From positions 186,001 through 250,000 of the forward strand of contig NZ_JAPJIV010000007.1 in the NCBI RefSeq assembly GCF_026241895.1: a stretch of 64,000 bases of DNA. Direction: 5' to 3'. Below the pieces are notes generated by a model. That model was given only the letters and a program-made list of their open reading frames with translations. It was not told the origin of the DNA and did no database searches. Within the stretch, counting starts at the first letter, position 1, and every line of letters begins with the position of its first letter. Below, in pieces: positions 17,008-25,839 of the stretch. A program made the translations under genes and the position numbers. Source of the DNA: Pseudomonas sp. RIT-562 (lineage in GTDB: Bacteria > Pseudomonadota > Gammaproteobacteria > Pseudomonadales > Pseudomonadaceae).

Positions 17008-18418
17008 TGATCTCGAGTCGGCCCAGCAGCATGCCGAACGACAGGATCCATTTGGCGGCGTCCGGTAACGTCGCGAAGTTACCCGCCGGGCCGATGGTCT
17101 CGCCCAGCCCCGGGCCGACGCCGGACACGGTACTTGCCGCGCCCGTCAGCGCGGTCATCCAGTCCACACCCAGCAGCGACAGCAGCAGGGCGATGACGCA
17201 GATGGTGATGGCAAAAAAGAACGAGAAAGTCAGGATCGAGCGCACGATCTCTTCGTCGAGCCGGTGCCCGTTGTACTTCTGCTTGATTACCGCACGAGGG
17301 TGAATCAGCTGATTAAGGTTGGCCTTGAGCAGGATGTAGGCAACCTGGAAGCGAAATATCTTGATTCCGCCCGCCGTCGAGCCCGAGCAACCACCGACAA
17401 AGCCCAGATAGAAGAACAGCATCAGCGAGAAATTGCCCCACAGGCTGTAATCGCCCAACGCGAAACCGGTGGTGGTGACTACGGAAGTGACGTTCAGCGC
17501 GACATGCCGCAACGCGTCCAGCCAATGTAATTGCGTGGTCCACCAGTACCAGGTGCCAAGCACCAGCCAGGTCACCAGCAACATCCCGAGCAATCCCTGG
17601 ACCTGCTGATCCTTGATCAAGGCCCGACGGTTGCCCCGCAAGGTGGCCACGTACAAGGTGAACGGCAGGCTCCCGAGGATCATGATGACGATCGCCACCC
17701 AGTGCACCGCTGGCTGTGTCCACTTGGCCAGGGACTGGTCGGAGGTCGAGAAACCGCCGGTGGAAATGGCCGACATCGCGTGGTTGATGGCGTCAAACGG
17801 GCTCATCCCGGCCCACCAGAACGCCAGGCTGCCGAGAATGGTGATGCCGACATAGGCTGCAACAATAAGGCGCGCCACCATGTGCGAGCGCGGCATGACT
17901 TTTTCGGAGCGGTCCGACGATTCGGTCTGGAACAGGCGCATGCCACCAATGCGCAGCAGTGGCAGGATCGCGACCGCCATGCCGATAAAGCCGATGCCGC
18001 CGATCCAGTGCAGCAGCGAGCGCCACATCAGGATGCCCGGGGACATCTTGTCCAGGCCATTGAGTACCGTCGCACCGGTAGCGGTGATGCCGGACATGCT
18101 TTCAAAGAACGAGTCGGTGTAGCTGATGTGCTGGGTCAGCAGGAACGGCAGCGCGGCAAAGATGCACACCACCAGCCAGCTGCTGACCGTCAGCAGGTAC
18201 ATGTCCCGCGGTCGCAGGTGCACGTGCTCGGGGCGGCCGGGGATCACCAGGGCCAGGCCGGCGACAAAGGTGATCATGCTCGCCCAGAGGAACGACGGCA
18301 GGTCGCCCGTGCGGTCGAAGATCACCAGGGTGGCCATGGGCACGACCATGGCGATGGCCAGCGTGATCAGGAAGATGCCGATGATGAAACCAATAGTCCG
18401 TAAGGTCGGCAACGCCAT
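16964..18418 (-). CDS. trkH: TrkH, potassium uptake membrane subunit
   Basis: The ion-translocating subunit of the Trk potassium system, 484 residues, with four M1-P-M2 repeats. Selectivity-filter segments are visible as SGITATGATVLNGLD, AMSAISTGGFST, NVTSVVTTTGFALGD and TGAASTVSGVGPGLG. The GG-CSGSTAGGIK stretch is also a family hallmark. The frame is open to 18517, but MALPTLRTIGF at 18418 gives the standard length and N-terminus. It needs the cytoplasmic NAD-binding subunit TrkA, encoded elsewhere. The 3' ends of this gene and of the AraC gene overlap by 44 bases. Confidence 0.94.
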   Translation of the reverse strand: MALPTLRTIGFIIGIFLITLAIAMVVPMATLVIFDRTGDLPSFLWASMITFVAGLALVIPGRPEHVHLRPRDMYLLTVSSWLVVCIFAALPFLLTQHISYTDSFFESMSGITATGATVLNGLDKMSPGILMWRSLLHWIGGIGFIGMAVAILPLLRIGGMRLFQTESSDRSEKVMPRSHMVARLIVAAYVGITILGSLAFWWAGMSPFDAINHAMSAISTGGFSTSDQSLAKWTQPAVHWVAIVIMILGSLPFTLYVATLRGNRRALIKDQQVQGLLGMLLVTWLVLGTWYWWTTQLHWLDALRHVALNVTSVVTTTGFALGDYSLWGNFSLMLFFYLGFVGGCSGSTAGGIKIFRFQVAYILLKANLNQLIHPRAVIKQKYNGHRLDEEIVRSILTFSFFFAITICVIALLLSLLGVDWMTALTGAASTVSGVGPGLGETIGPAGNFATLPDAAKWILSFGMLLGRLEIITVFVLCIPAFWRH

Positions 18419-18540
18419 GAAGTCCGCTCGGGCTGAAGTAGGGAAGGGCGCCATTCTACCTGCGGGGCAGGGCATGTAAACCGGCATCCCTGCAGCAGTT
18501 CCCGCTAGAATAGCCAAACATTTTTCCTTGGAGGTGGCCG

Positions 18541-19107
18541 ATGCAGGCTCTCGACGCTTTGCTCAACCGTGTTTCTGTCCCACGACTGCTCGAACCGGCA
18601 CCCACCGCCGAGCAACGTGAAGTACTGTTTGCCGCTGCCATGCGGGCGCCGGACCACGGCCATTTGCAGCCTTGGCGGTTTCTGACGGTCGAAGGCGCAG
18701 CGCGGGAGCAGATGGGCGAGTTGCTGGCTGAAGCGGCGAAGCTGCAGGACAGCGAAGTGTCTGACGCAGCCCTGGACAAGGCGCGCAACGGGCCGCTGCG
18801 CGCTCCGCTGGTGGTCGTGGTGATCGCGCGATTGCAGGATCACGTGAAGTATCCGAAGTCCGAGCAAATGCTGGCTGCCGGATGCGCCGCCCATGGCATC
18901 CTGCTGGCCGCTTATGCCCAGGGGATTGGCGCGGTGTGGCGCACCGGCGAGCTGGCGTATTCGCCCCACGTGGCCGAGGGCTTGGGTTTGGCGGAGGGGG
19001 AGGAGGTGATTGCGTTTCTGTACCTGGGTACTCCGCAGAAAGAACCGCGGGTGGCGGAGAAGGTTGATCTGGCGGAGTTTGTCAGCGCCTGGCCAGGCAA
19101 GTCCTGA
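18541..19107 (+). CDS. ydjA: YdjA-type nitroreductase family protein
   Basis: A 188-residue FMN-dependent oxidoreductase of the minimal YdjA subgroup. Typical segments are RAPDHGHLQPWRFLTV at about 35-50 for FMN contact, AAGCAAHGILLAAYAQGIGAVWRTGE at 118-143 and FLYLGTP at 163-169. It is divergent from trkH and convergent with the Cpx-type sensor kinase, with a REPIN in between. The physiological substrate is unknown. Confidence 0.88.
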   Translation: MQALDALLNRVSVPRLLEPAPTAEQREVLFAAAMRAPDHGHLQPWRFLTVEGAAREQMGELLAEAAKLQDSEVSDAALDKARNGPLRAPLVVVVIARLQDHVKYPKSEQMLAAGCAAHGILLAAYAQGIGAVWRTGELAYSPHVAEGLGLAEGEEVIAFLYLGTPQKEPRVAEKVDLAEFVSAWPGKS

Positions 19108-19119
19108 CACCACCGATCA

Positions 19120-19212
19120 CCTGTAGGAGTGAGCGTGCTCGCGATGGGGCAGGTCATTCAACATCTCTGTTGCAAGGGGAGCCGCCATCGCGAGCAGGCT
19201 CACTCCTACAGG
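19120..19212. repeat. REPIN between ydjA and the Cpx-type kinase
   Basis: Inverted GTAGGAGTGAGCGTGCTCGC and GCGAGCAGGCTCACTCCTAC copies about 45 bases apart. The left copy has one G-for-C change (GCGTGCTC) compared with the usual motif. Confidence 0.9.
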
Positions 19213-19215
19213 GGC

Positions 19216-20556
19216 TCAGGGTTGGACGACGGCCCCTGGCACCAACGGCAATTCCAGGCTGGCAATGAACCCGCCTTGCGGATGATTCGCCAACACCAGG
19301 CTCCCGCCATGGCGCTCCGCCGCGCGGCGCGCAATCGCCAGGCCCAGGCCATGCCCTGCGGCTGTCTGCCCCGGAGCTCGATAGAACGGCTCACCCAGCT
19401 GACTCAAATGCTCGGCCTCCACACCAGGGCCGTGATCGCGCACGCTGATCACAATTCGCTCGCCCTGCCGGGTTGCCTGCATTTCAATCGGTTGCCCAGG
19501 CGGGTTGAACCGTTGCGCATTGCGCAGCAGGTTATCCACCGCCCGTTCAATCATCGTTGGCCAGCCTTTGAGGCTGAGCTGCGAGTCGGCTTCGAGCCGC
19601 ACGCTTTGTTCCGGTGAACTCAGCTGGGCATCTTTCTGCAGGGTTTGCAGCAGCGCGGGGAGGTCAACGTCTTCGGCACTGGCGTTGTCGGCATCGACCC
19701 GCGCCAGCACGAGGATTTCGCTGATCAGCGCTTCCAGGCGATCGCACTCGCGGGTCAGGCGCGGCCAGAGTTTCTGCCGTTCTTCCGGGCTGGCCCGCTC
19801 GGCCAGGGCCAGGGCGATGCGCAGTCTGGCAAGGGGCGAACGCAGTTCGTGGGAGACGTCACGCAGCAATTGCCGCTGACTGCCGATCAGGCTTTGCAGG
19901 CGCGCACCCATACGGTTGAAATCATTAGCCAGCACGCCAAATTCGTCGCGACGATTGGCCAGTTTGACCAGGCTGTTCTGTTGATAGGTGGTTTGCCCCA
20001 GGTCATGCACCGCACCGCGCAAACGGTTGAGCGGGCGGGTGATCGACAGGGTCACGAACAGGCTGAACAGGGTCAGCACCACCAGCGCAATGCCCAGGGC
20101 ACTTAAAGGCCACAGCAGGCTCTCGCGATGCCAGGAGTCGAGTTCCGGGTGCGGGATGCGGTAGATCAGCAGGTAGGTGTTGCCGGTTTTTTCGCTGGTG
20201 TACTCGTCGGTCAGCCGACGCCAGGGCAGGCGGCGATCACCGTCGTTCTGGCGAGCTTCGAAGGCTGCGGCGCGGCGCGGAAAGGTACCGCGAACCACGG
20301 GGTCACCGCTCTCGTTCAGCACCTGGACGTCGATGTGGTATTGGCGTTTGCGCTGTTCGAGGATGTCTTGCGCGGCTTCTTCGCCTTGGGCTTCGAAAGT
20401 CTGCGTCCACTGTTCGGCCAGGGTGTTGAGGCCCGGATGGCGGCTGAGAATCCAGGCGTCCTGGTTGAGCATATGCCCCAGCAGTATGGAAAGCCCTGCA
20501 ACCAGGGCGATGGCCAGCCAGAAGCTGGCCAGGATACGCCAGAACAGTGAACGCAC
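19216..20556 (-). CDS. cpxA: CpxA-like envelope-stress sensor histidine kinase
   Basis: A 446-residue membrane histidine kinase. It has an N-terminal membrane helix (about 9-29), a periplasmic sensor loop, a second helix near 145-170, a HAMP domain, and the phosphoacceptor region RDVSHELRSPLARLRIAL. The ATP-binding domain has NLLRNAQRF (N box), DHGPGVE (G1) and GHGLGLAIARR (G2). It is separated from the spy-like gene by a REPIN. The expected partner is the response regulator at 21344-22021. The Pseudomonas gene is also called cpxS. Confidence 0.85.
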   Translation of the reverse strand: MRSLFWRILASFWLAIALVAGLSILLGHMLNQDAWILSRHPGLNTLAEQWTQTFEAQGEEAAQDILEQRKRQYHIDVQVLNESGDPVVRGTFPRRAAAFEARQNDGDRRLPWRRLTDEYTSEKTGNTYLLIYRIPHPELDSWHRESLLWPLSALGIALVVLTLFSLFVTLSITRPLNRLRGAVHDLGQTTYQQNSLVKLANRRDEFGVLANDFNRMGARLQSLIGSQRQLLRDVSHELRSPLARLRIALALAERASPEERQKLWPRLTRECDRLEALISEILVLARVDADNASAEDVDLPALLQTLQKDAQLSSPEQSVRLEADSQLSLKGWPTMIERAVDNLLRNAQRFNPPGQPIEMQATRQGERIVISVRDHGPGVEAEHLSQLGEPFYRAPGQTAAGHGLGLAIARRAAERHGGSLVLANHPQGGFIASLELPLVPGAVVQP

Positions 20557-20583
20557 AGGATTTCCTCAAGGTGCCATAGACCC

Positions 20584-20675
20584 TTGTAGGAGTGAGCCTG
20601 CTCGCGATGGCGGTGTGTCAGTCAAAGCAGTTTGTTTTGACACACCGCCATCGCGAGCAGGCTCACTCCTACAGA
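20584..20675. repeat. REPIN between the Cpx-type kinase and the Spy-like gene
   Basis: A nearly perfect inverted pair. Symmetry extends beyond the REP heads into GATGGCGGTGTGTCA and its complement, leaving a loop of fewer than 20 bases. It interrupts an operon whose three genes all read leftward. Confidence 0.92.
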
Positions 20676-20729
20676 GTTTGTATAAAGTCAGACCCAACGG
20701 TGGGGGCCGTTGGGTCTGTGATCAGCGCA

Positions 20730-21179
20730 TTATTGCGCTTTTTGCGGTTGCTGCGCTTTCCACGCCTTGAACTCGGCCCATTCGGCGCGACGTTCAGCCT
20801 TTTTCTTCTGGATCTCGTCGAATTGCTTCTGTTGATCCGGTTTCAGCAAGGCGCGTACGTCCGCTTCGGCTTTTTTGTGGTTGGCGGCCATTTCATCTTT
20901 CATGGCTTTCTGGTCGGCCGGGGAGAGTTTCTCCAGGTACTTGTCGACCACTTGCTTACGCTCGTGCATCTGCTCGCCCATGATCTTGCGGATCTGCTCG
21001 CGCTGTTCGCGGCTGAGGTCGAGCTGACCGTACGGACCTTTGCCGTGCATGCCGTGCATCTGACCGCCGTGGCGCGGGCCGTCCATCGGACCACCCATTG
21101 GGCCGGCGCCTTCAGGCATCGCCATGGCAACGGTTGGCAGGGCAGCGGCGAACATCAGAGCGATAAGAGTCTTGCGCAT
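20730..21179 (-). CDS. Spy/CpxP-family periplasmic protein
   Basis: A 149-residue exported protein with a clear signal peptide (MRKTLIALMFAAALPTVAMA). The mature part has a Gly/Met/His-rich start (GPMGGPMDGPRHGGQMHGMHG) followed by two LTxxQ-like segments, LDLSREQREQIRKIM and LKPDQQKQFDEI, separated by basic amphipathic helices. Spy and CpxP bind misfolded periplasmic proteins, and CpxP also restrains CpxA. The frame is open 20 codons further, but the signal peptide fixes the start at 21179. It lies between cpxR and cpxA, as expected for the Pseudomonas Cpx locus. Confidence 0.82.
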   Translation of the reverse strand: MRKTLIALMFAAALPTVAMAMPEGAGPMGGPMDGPRHGGQMHGMHGKGPYGQLDLSREQREQIRKIMGEQMHERKQVVDKYLEKLSPADQKAMKDEMAANHKKAEADVRALLKPDQQKQFDEIQKKKAERRAEWAEFKAWKAQQPQKAQ

Positions 21180-21261
21180 GGTGAATCTCCTTGTCTCGTT
21201 CCCGGTACGTTCCGGATGAGTACAGATTATCGAGATCAAGGTAAGCGGCGGTCAGTGGAGC

Positions 21262-21277
21262 GTAAAGGCTGTGTAAA
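21262..21277 (+). promoter_or_regulatory. Candidate CpxR binding site
   Basis: GTAAA (21262-21266) and GTAAA (21273-21277) form a direct repeat with a 6-base spacer, close to the enterobacterial CpxR consensus of two GTAAA boxes about 5 bases apart. It lies 83 bases before the start of the spy-like gene in the gap after cpxR, written on the strand opposite to these genes. Confidence 0.5.
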
Positions 21278-21343
21278 GAGCATTTTGCAGCGCACTGACA
21301 CTTTATTTCCCGCGAACCGCGAACCGCTACGGCGCGTTGGATT

Positions 21344-22021
21344 TCAGAGGCTGTAATAGTACCCGCGGCTACGCAACGCAATAATGCGCGGGCGGCCGTC
21401 CGGGTGGGGGCCGATCTTTTTGCGCAGGTTGCTCACGTGCATGTCGAGGCTGCGGTCGTATAGCGTCAGTTTGCGGCCGAGAGCGATCTGCGCCAGTTCC
21501 TGTTTGTCCAGCGGCTCGCCCGGTTGCTTGAGCAATGCTTCAAGCAGGCGGCTTTCGGAAACCGTGAGGGTGAACTCCTGCTCGTCGATGCTGACCACGC
21601 CTCGCACCGGGCTGAAGCACAGGTCACCCAGTTCCACGTGGCTGGAGACTGCCGCCGGGTGACTGCGGCGCAGCACCGCACGCAGGCGGGCGGTCAGCTC
21701 CCGTGGGTCGCAGGGTTTGGCCAGGTAGTCGTCGGCACCCAGTTCCAGGCCGAGAATCCGGTCCAGGGGTTCGCCACGGGCTGACAACATCAGCACCGGA
21801 AGGTCCGGATGATCGCCGCGCAATTGCTTGAGCAGCTCCAGTCCGCTGCCGTCCGGCAACATCACGTCGAGCACCACTGCTGCGGGCGACGTTTCAGCCA
21901 GGGCCCTGCGGGCACTCTGGCCATCGTGACAGGCACGGACCTGAAAGCCTTCCTGGCTCAGCCAACTGACCAGGAGCTCACACAGTTCCTGGTCATCATC
22001 AATTAATAACAGCTCGCTCAT
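21344..22021 (-). CDS. cpxR: CpxR-like OmpR-family response regulator
   Basis: A 225-residue response regulator. The receiver domain has the acidic pocket LIDDDQELC and the phosphoacceptor Asp52 (LDVMLPDG), plus the conserved Lys in DDYLAKPCDPREL. The C-terminal winged helix ends with DMHVSNLRKKIG and RSRGYYYSL. Its stop lies 165 bases before the spy-like start, and the cognate kinase follows that gene. Immediately upstream by 7 bases is a small membrane-protein gene that is probably cotranscribed. Confidence 0.88.
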   Translation of the reverse strand: MSELLLIDDDQELCELLVSWLSQEGFQVRACHDGQSARRALAETSPAAVVLDVMLPDGSGLELLKQLRGDHPDLPVLMLSARGEPLDRILGLELGADDYLAKPCDPRELTARLRAVLRRSHPAAVSSHVELGDLCFSPVRGVVSIDEQEFTLTVSESRLLEALLKQPGEPLDKQELAQIALGRKLTLYDRSLDMHVSNLRKKIGPHPDGRPRIIALRSRGYYYSL

Positions 22022-22028
22022 GAATCAC

Positions 22029-22409
22029 TCAATTTAGCCATTGCCGACGTTTTCGACTTGCCCCACTGGCGAAGATACCGCAGAGCAGGGCCAACAGTGC
22101 AACTCCTGCTCCGGTGACGAACCATTGCTGCTGTTCGGTCAACAGGCGCGGCCCCTGGTTGCTGGCCTGTGCTTCCTTGAGTTGCAGCTTCAAACGCTGG
22201 TTCTCCTGGCGCAACCGGCTCAGCTGGACGCTTTCGCGCTCGCCAGCGGCGCTCTGCAGCGCTTCGCGTTGTTGCTCGCTGGCCGTCAGGCGCTGCTGCA
22301 GATCAATGACCTGGCTGGCCTCGCTTATACCTGCGGGGGTTTCCTCACCGTGGGCCGTGGCCCCGATCGACAACGTCAGCAACATCAGACACAGCGGACC
22401 CTTGCGCAT
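22029..22409 (-). CDS. Exported coiled-coil protein with C-terminal membrane anchor
   Basis: A 126-residue protein with a signal peptide (MRKGPLCLMLLTLSIGATAHG), a coiled coil from about 35 to 85 rich in Q, L and E, and one membrane helix (about 98-115, FVTGAGVALLALLCGIFA) followed by a basic end. The layout matches the C-terminal half of TIGR04211-type SH3/coiled-coil proteins, but the SH3 part is missing. It ends 7 bases before cpxR. Start 22409 (MRKG) was preferred to the upstream in-frame start because it begins the signal peptide. Function unknown. Confidence 0.72.
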   Translation of the reverse strand: MRKGPLCLMLLTLSIGATAHGEETPAGISEASQVIDLQQRLTASEQQREALQSAAGERESVQLSRLRQENQRLKLQLKEAQASNQGPRLLTEQQQWFVTGAGVALLALLCGIFASGASRKRRQWLN

Positions 22410-22517
22410 CGCGACTCCTGATTCCAATCGGTATTGGGCAGGTTGTCGGCAGGCAAACGGGAAGGATGAGCGATTGAGAACACGATGAACCCGGGAAGGT
22501 TCATCGTGGGGGGCAAA

Positions 22518-22817
22518 CTAAGGCAGGACTTGCTTGAACGGCTTCACCGAAACGTTGGCGTAGACGCCCGCTGCGATGTAAGGATCGGCGTCGGCCCAGG
22601 ACTGGGCGGCGCTCAGGGAGTCGAACTCGGCAACGATCAGGCTGCCGGTGAACCCTGCAGCGCCCGGATCATTGCTGTCGACCGCCGGGTGTGGCCCGGC
22701 CAGTACGATTCGGCCTTCGCCCTTGAGCTGTTGCAGGCGCTCAAGGTGCGCAGGGCGCGCGGCCAGGCGGGCTTCCAGGGAGTTGGCGACGTCTGTGGCA
22801 ATGATTGCGTAAAGCAT
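22518..22817 (-). CDS. yciI: YciI-family protein
   Basis: A 99-residue ferredoxin-fold protein of the YciI family. It opens [17 protein letters not shown] and carries the conserved [21 protein letters not shown] segment with family His and Asp residues, ending in an [14 protein letters not shown] motif. Enzymatic role is unclear for most members. It follows yciB after a single base and is probably cotranslated with it. Confidence 0.9.
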   Translation of the reverse strand: MLYAIIATDVANSLEARLAARPAHLERLQQLKGEGRIVLAGPHPAVDSNDPGAAGFTGSLIVAEFDSLSAAQSWADADPYIAAGVYANVSVKPFKQVLP

Positions 22818-22818
22818 G

Positions 22819-23415
22819 TCAGTCCTCGGTTTTTGGCGTTGTGGTATCGGCGTCGTGCAAGTGGCGCGACAGGTAGATGCCCTGCGCGACCAGGAACAGC
22901 AAAGTCATGCCCAGGCTGCCGAAGACCTTGAAGTCGACCCAGTAGCTCTGGAACGTGAACGCAACAAACAGGTTGGCGGCTCCGCAGAACAGGAAAAAGC
23001 CGATCCAGGCGATATTCAGGCGAGTCCAGACCGGATCTGGCAGGGTCAGCGCATGACCCATGATGCGCTTGATCAGCAGGCGGTCGCCGATGAAATGACT
23101 GCCGATGAACGCCAGGGCGAACAACCAGTTGACCACCGGAGCCTTCCACTTCAGGAAAGTCTCGCTATGGAACGCGAGGGTCATGCCGCCGAAGACCAGG
23201 CAGGCGATCAGCGTTAGCCACTGGCTCTTCTCCAGCTTGCGCTGACTGATGAACAGCGCGCCATAGACCACCAGGGAGCTGATGATCAGCATTGCGGTGG
23301 CGCTGTAGATACCGCCTACAGTCAACTCATGGCCGGCGATGTCGACGACCCGTGGATCCAGTTTGTAGACGATGAAAAACAGGAGAAGCGGGATGAAATC
23401 GATGAATTGTTTCAC
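22819..23415 (-). CDS. yciB: YciB/IspZ, inner-membrane intracellular septation protein A
   Basis: A 198-residue polytopic protein starting with a GTG ([20 protein letters not shown]), the normal YciB N-terminus. Five predicted helices and the conserved [14 protein letters not shown] and [20 protein letters not shown] segments are visible. YciB links envelope synthesis and membrane voltage in enterobacteria. The frame extends upstream into the next gene, but that part is antisense to rnm. The yciI gene follows directly. Confidence 0.9.
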   Translation of the reverse strand: MKQFIDFIPLLLFFIVYKLDPRVVDIAGHELTVGGIYSATAMLIISSLVVYGALFISQRKLEKSQWLTLIACLVFGGMTLAFHSETFLKWKAPVVNWLFALAFIGSHFIGDRLLIKRIMGHALTLPDPVWTRLNIAWIGFFLFCGAANLFVAFTFQSYWVDFKVFGSLGMTLLFLVAQGIYLSRHLHDADTTTPKTED

Positions 23416-23502
23416 AGTGGCAGCCAGAAGCAGGATGTGGCGGCATAATAACAAACATATGGGCGCGCGATAGCGCCAGCTGATTTGAGGTAACACTTCC
23501 CC

Positions 23503-24366
23503 GTGAATGTTGATTTGCACTGCCATAGCACGGCCTCCGATGGCGCCTTGGCGCCTGCGGTTCTGGTTGCGCGTGCGTTCGAGAAAGGCGTGCGAGTCCT
23601 GGCCTTGACCGATCACGACACCCTTGAAGGGCTGGAAGAAGCTCGCACGGCAGCTACGGCGCTGGGCATGCAACTGGTCAATGGCGTCGAATTGTCCTGC
23701 ACCTGGGGCGGCGCGACCATCCATGTGCTGGGTTACGGCTTTGATGTCAATGCGCCATCGCTGGTCGAGGCGATTGCCCAATTGCACGATGGCCGCTGGT
23801 TACGGTCCGAGGAAATAAGTCGCAAGCTGGCGCTCAAGGGCATGCCGGGTGCGCTGGAAGGTGCACGGGCGATCCAGCAGGAGCTTGGCGACAGCGGCAA
23901 CGCGCCGGCCCGTCCGCATTTCGCCGACTGGATGGTGCGTGAAGGTTTCGTCAAGGATCGCGCCGAGGCATTCCGCAAATGGCTCGGCGCCGGCAAGCTG
24001 GGGGACGTCAAGCAACACTGGCCGACCCTGGAAGAGACCGTCGAGACCCTGCGCGCGGCGAAAGCCTGGGTTAGCCTGGCGCACCCCTGGCACTATGATT
24101 TCACTCGCAGCAAGCGTCGCCGGCTGATTTCTGACTATATTCAAGCAGGAGGCCACGCGATTGAGGTGGTCAATGGCCATCAGCCCGCCGAACAGGTCGG
24201 CAGCCTGGCGATTCTTGCTCGTGAGTTCGGTCTGCTGGTCAGCGCCGGCAGTGATTTTCATGGCCCTGGAGGCTGGTCCGAGATCGGCGAATATCGCCCG
24301 CTTCCGGAGGATCTGCCGCCACTTTGGTGTCGATTCAAACATGACCCAATTATTGCCGCCGTCTGA
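23503..24366 (+). CDS. rnm: PHP-domain RNase AM (YciV/TrpH)
   Basis: A 287-residue polymerase-and-histidinol-phosphatase-domain hydrolase. Metal ligands appear in [12 protein letters not shown] at 3-14, LTDHDTLEG, the NGVELSC glutamate, [18 protein letters not shown], and the C-terminal SAGSDFHGP. Members hydrolyse 3',5'-nucleotide bisphosphates and trim short RNAs and the 5' ends of rRNA. It starts with GTG and has a GAGG element about 13 bases upstream. It is divergent from yciB, and its end overlaps nothing but is only 13 bases before yciO. Confidence 0.9.
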   Translation: MNVDLHCHSTASDGALAPAVLVARAFEKGVRVLALTDHDTLEGLEEARTAATALGMQLVNGVELSCTWGGATIHVLGYGFDVNAPSLVEAIAQLHDGRWLRSEEISRKLALKGMPGALEGARAIQQELGDSGNAPARPHFADWMVREGFVKDRAEAFRKWLGAGKLGDVKQHWPTLEETVETLRAAKAWVSLAHPWHYDFTRSKRRRLISDYIQAGGHAIEVVNGHQPAEQVGSLAILAREFGLLVSAGSDFHGPGGWSEIGEYRPLPEDLPPLWCRFKHDPIIAAV

Positions 24367-24379
24367 ACAGGTAGAGAAT

Positions 24380-25009
24380 GTGAGTCAATTTTTCCAGATT
24401 CATCCGGAAAACCCGCAAGCGCGCCTGATCAAACAGGCTGTCGAGATCATCCGCAAAGGCGGGGTGGTGATTTATCCCACAGACTCGTCCTACGCCATTG
24501 GTTGCCAGATCGGCGACAAGAATGCGGTGGAGCGCGTGCGCCGTCTGCGCCAGCTGGATGAGAAACATAACTTCGCGCTGATCTGCAGCGATCTGTCGCA
24601 ATTGGGCCTGTTCGCCAAGATCGATACCGGCACATTTCGCTTGCTCAAGGCACACCTTCCGGGGCCTTACACCTTCATTCTCAACGCCACCCGGGAAGTC
24701 CCGCGGCTGTTGCTGCACCCGAAGAAGCGCACCATCGGCCTGCGCGTGCCAAGTCATCCGATTGCCCTGGCCTTGCTGGAAGAGCTCGGTGAGCCATTGA
24801 TGAGTGTGACGCTGATCATGCCGGGAGATACCGACCCGCTGACCGATCCGTATGAAATGCGCCAGATGCTCGAACATCAGGTCGACCTGATCATCGACGG
24901 CGGCTTTGGCGGGATCAAGGCGTCCACCGTGATCAATCTGGCCGACGGCGAGCCGGAAGTGATCCGCGTTGGGTGCGGCGACCCTGCGCCGTTCATGGCC
25001 GAAGCCTAG
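24380..25009 (+). CDS. yciO: YciO, Sua5/YciO/YrdC-family protein
   Basis: A 209-residue paralogue of the threonylcarbamoyl-AMP synthases. It opens (GTG)SQFFQIHPENPQARL as E. coli YciO does, then has GGVVIYPTDSSYAIGC at about 25-40, the KHNFALIC segment, LPGPYTFIL, and TIGLRVPSHPIA. YciO probably modifies nucleotides or RNA with a threonylcarbamoyl chemistry but does not replace TsaC. The frame extends upstream to 24161 but overlaps rnm. The GTG at 24380 restores the family N-terminus. Its stop codon abuts the scpA start. Confidence 0.88.
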   Translation: MSQFFQIHPENPQARLIKQAVEIIRKGGVVIYPTDSSYAIGCQIGDKNAVERVRRLRQLDEKHNFALICSDLSQLGLFAKIDTGTFRLLKAHLPGPYTFILNATREVPRLLLHPKKRTIGLRVPSHPIALALLEELGEPLMSVTLIMPGDTDPLTDPYEMRQMLEHQVDLIIDGGFGGIKASTVINLADGEPEVIRVGCGDPAPFMAEA

Positions 25010-25828
25010 ATGTCTGCAGTAGAGCCGGTCGACAGTCAGGCCGGGGCCCAGCAGGAGCTGCCATTCGCCATGGTCTACGGCCAGGCGGTGATGGAAATGC
25101 CGCTGGACCTGTACATTCCACCGGATGCCCTCGAAGTGTTTCTCGAAGCCTTCGAAGGGCCCCTCGATTTGCTGCTGTACCTGATCCGCAAACAGAACAT
25201 CAACATTCTCGACATCCCCGTGGCGGAAATCACCCGCCAGTACATGGGCTATGTCGAGTTGATGCAGTCGGTGCGCCTGGAGCTGGCGGCCGAATATCTG
25301 GTGATGGCCGCGATGCTGGCCGAGATCAAATCGCGGATGCTGTTGCCCCGGGCGGAATCGATCGAGGCCGAGGAAGACGACCCCCGTGCCGAACTGATTC
25401 GTCGTTTGCAGGAGTACGAACGCTTCAAGGCGGCTGCCGAAGGCATCGATGGCCTGAGCCGAGTCGGTCGCGATGTCGTGGTGCCCAGGCTCGACGCCCC
25501 TGAAGCCCGGGCGCGCAAGTTGGTGCCGGACGTCAGCCTGGCGGAATTGCTGATGTCCATGGCCGAGGTGCTGCGCCGGGGCGACATGTTCGAAAGCCAC
25601 CAGGTCAGCCGCGAAGCCTTGTCCACTCGCGAGCGTATGAGCGATGTGCTGGAGCGGCTCAAGGGTGGCGGGTTCGTGCCCTTTGTCGAGCTGTTCACGG
25701 CCGAGGAGGGGCGCCTGGGGGTGGTGGTGACCTTCATGGCGATCCTCGAACTGGTCAAGGAATCCTTGGTCGAGCTAGTGCAGAATGAGCCGTTCGCAGC
25801 GATCCACGTGCGGGCCCGAGCCGAATAA
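25010..25828 (+). CDS. scpA: ScpA, kleisin subunit of the SMC condensin
   Basis: A 272-residue kleisin that bridges the two SMC heads with ScpB and helps fold and segregate the chromosome. The diagnostic N-terminal segment is FEGPLDLLLYLIRKQNINILDIPVAEITRQYM at about 48-78, followed by MLAEIKSRMLLP. A C-terminal winged helix binds the SMC ATPase head. The ATG begins directly after the yciO stop, and scpB follows 11 bases later, so translation is likely coupled. In many pseudomonads SMC partners may be MukB-like or MksB systems, which are not in this window. Confidence 0.92.
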   Translation: MSAVEPVDSQAGAQQELPFAMVYGQAVMEMPLDLYIPPDALEVFLEAFEGPLDLLLYLIRKQNINILDIPVAEITRQYMGYVELMQSVRLELAAEYLVMAAMLAEIKSRMLLPRAESIEAEEDDPRAELIRRLQEYERFKAAAEGIDGLSRVGRDVVVPRLDAPEARARKLVPDVSLAELLMSMAEVLRRGDMFESHQVSREALSTRERMSDVLERLKGGGFVPFVELFTAEEGRLGVVVTFMAILELVKESLVELVQNEPFAAIHVRARAE

Positions 25829-25839
25829 CGAGTTGAATC

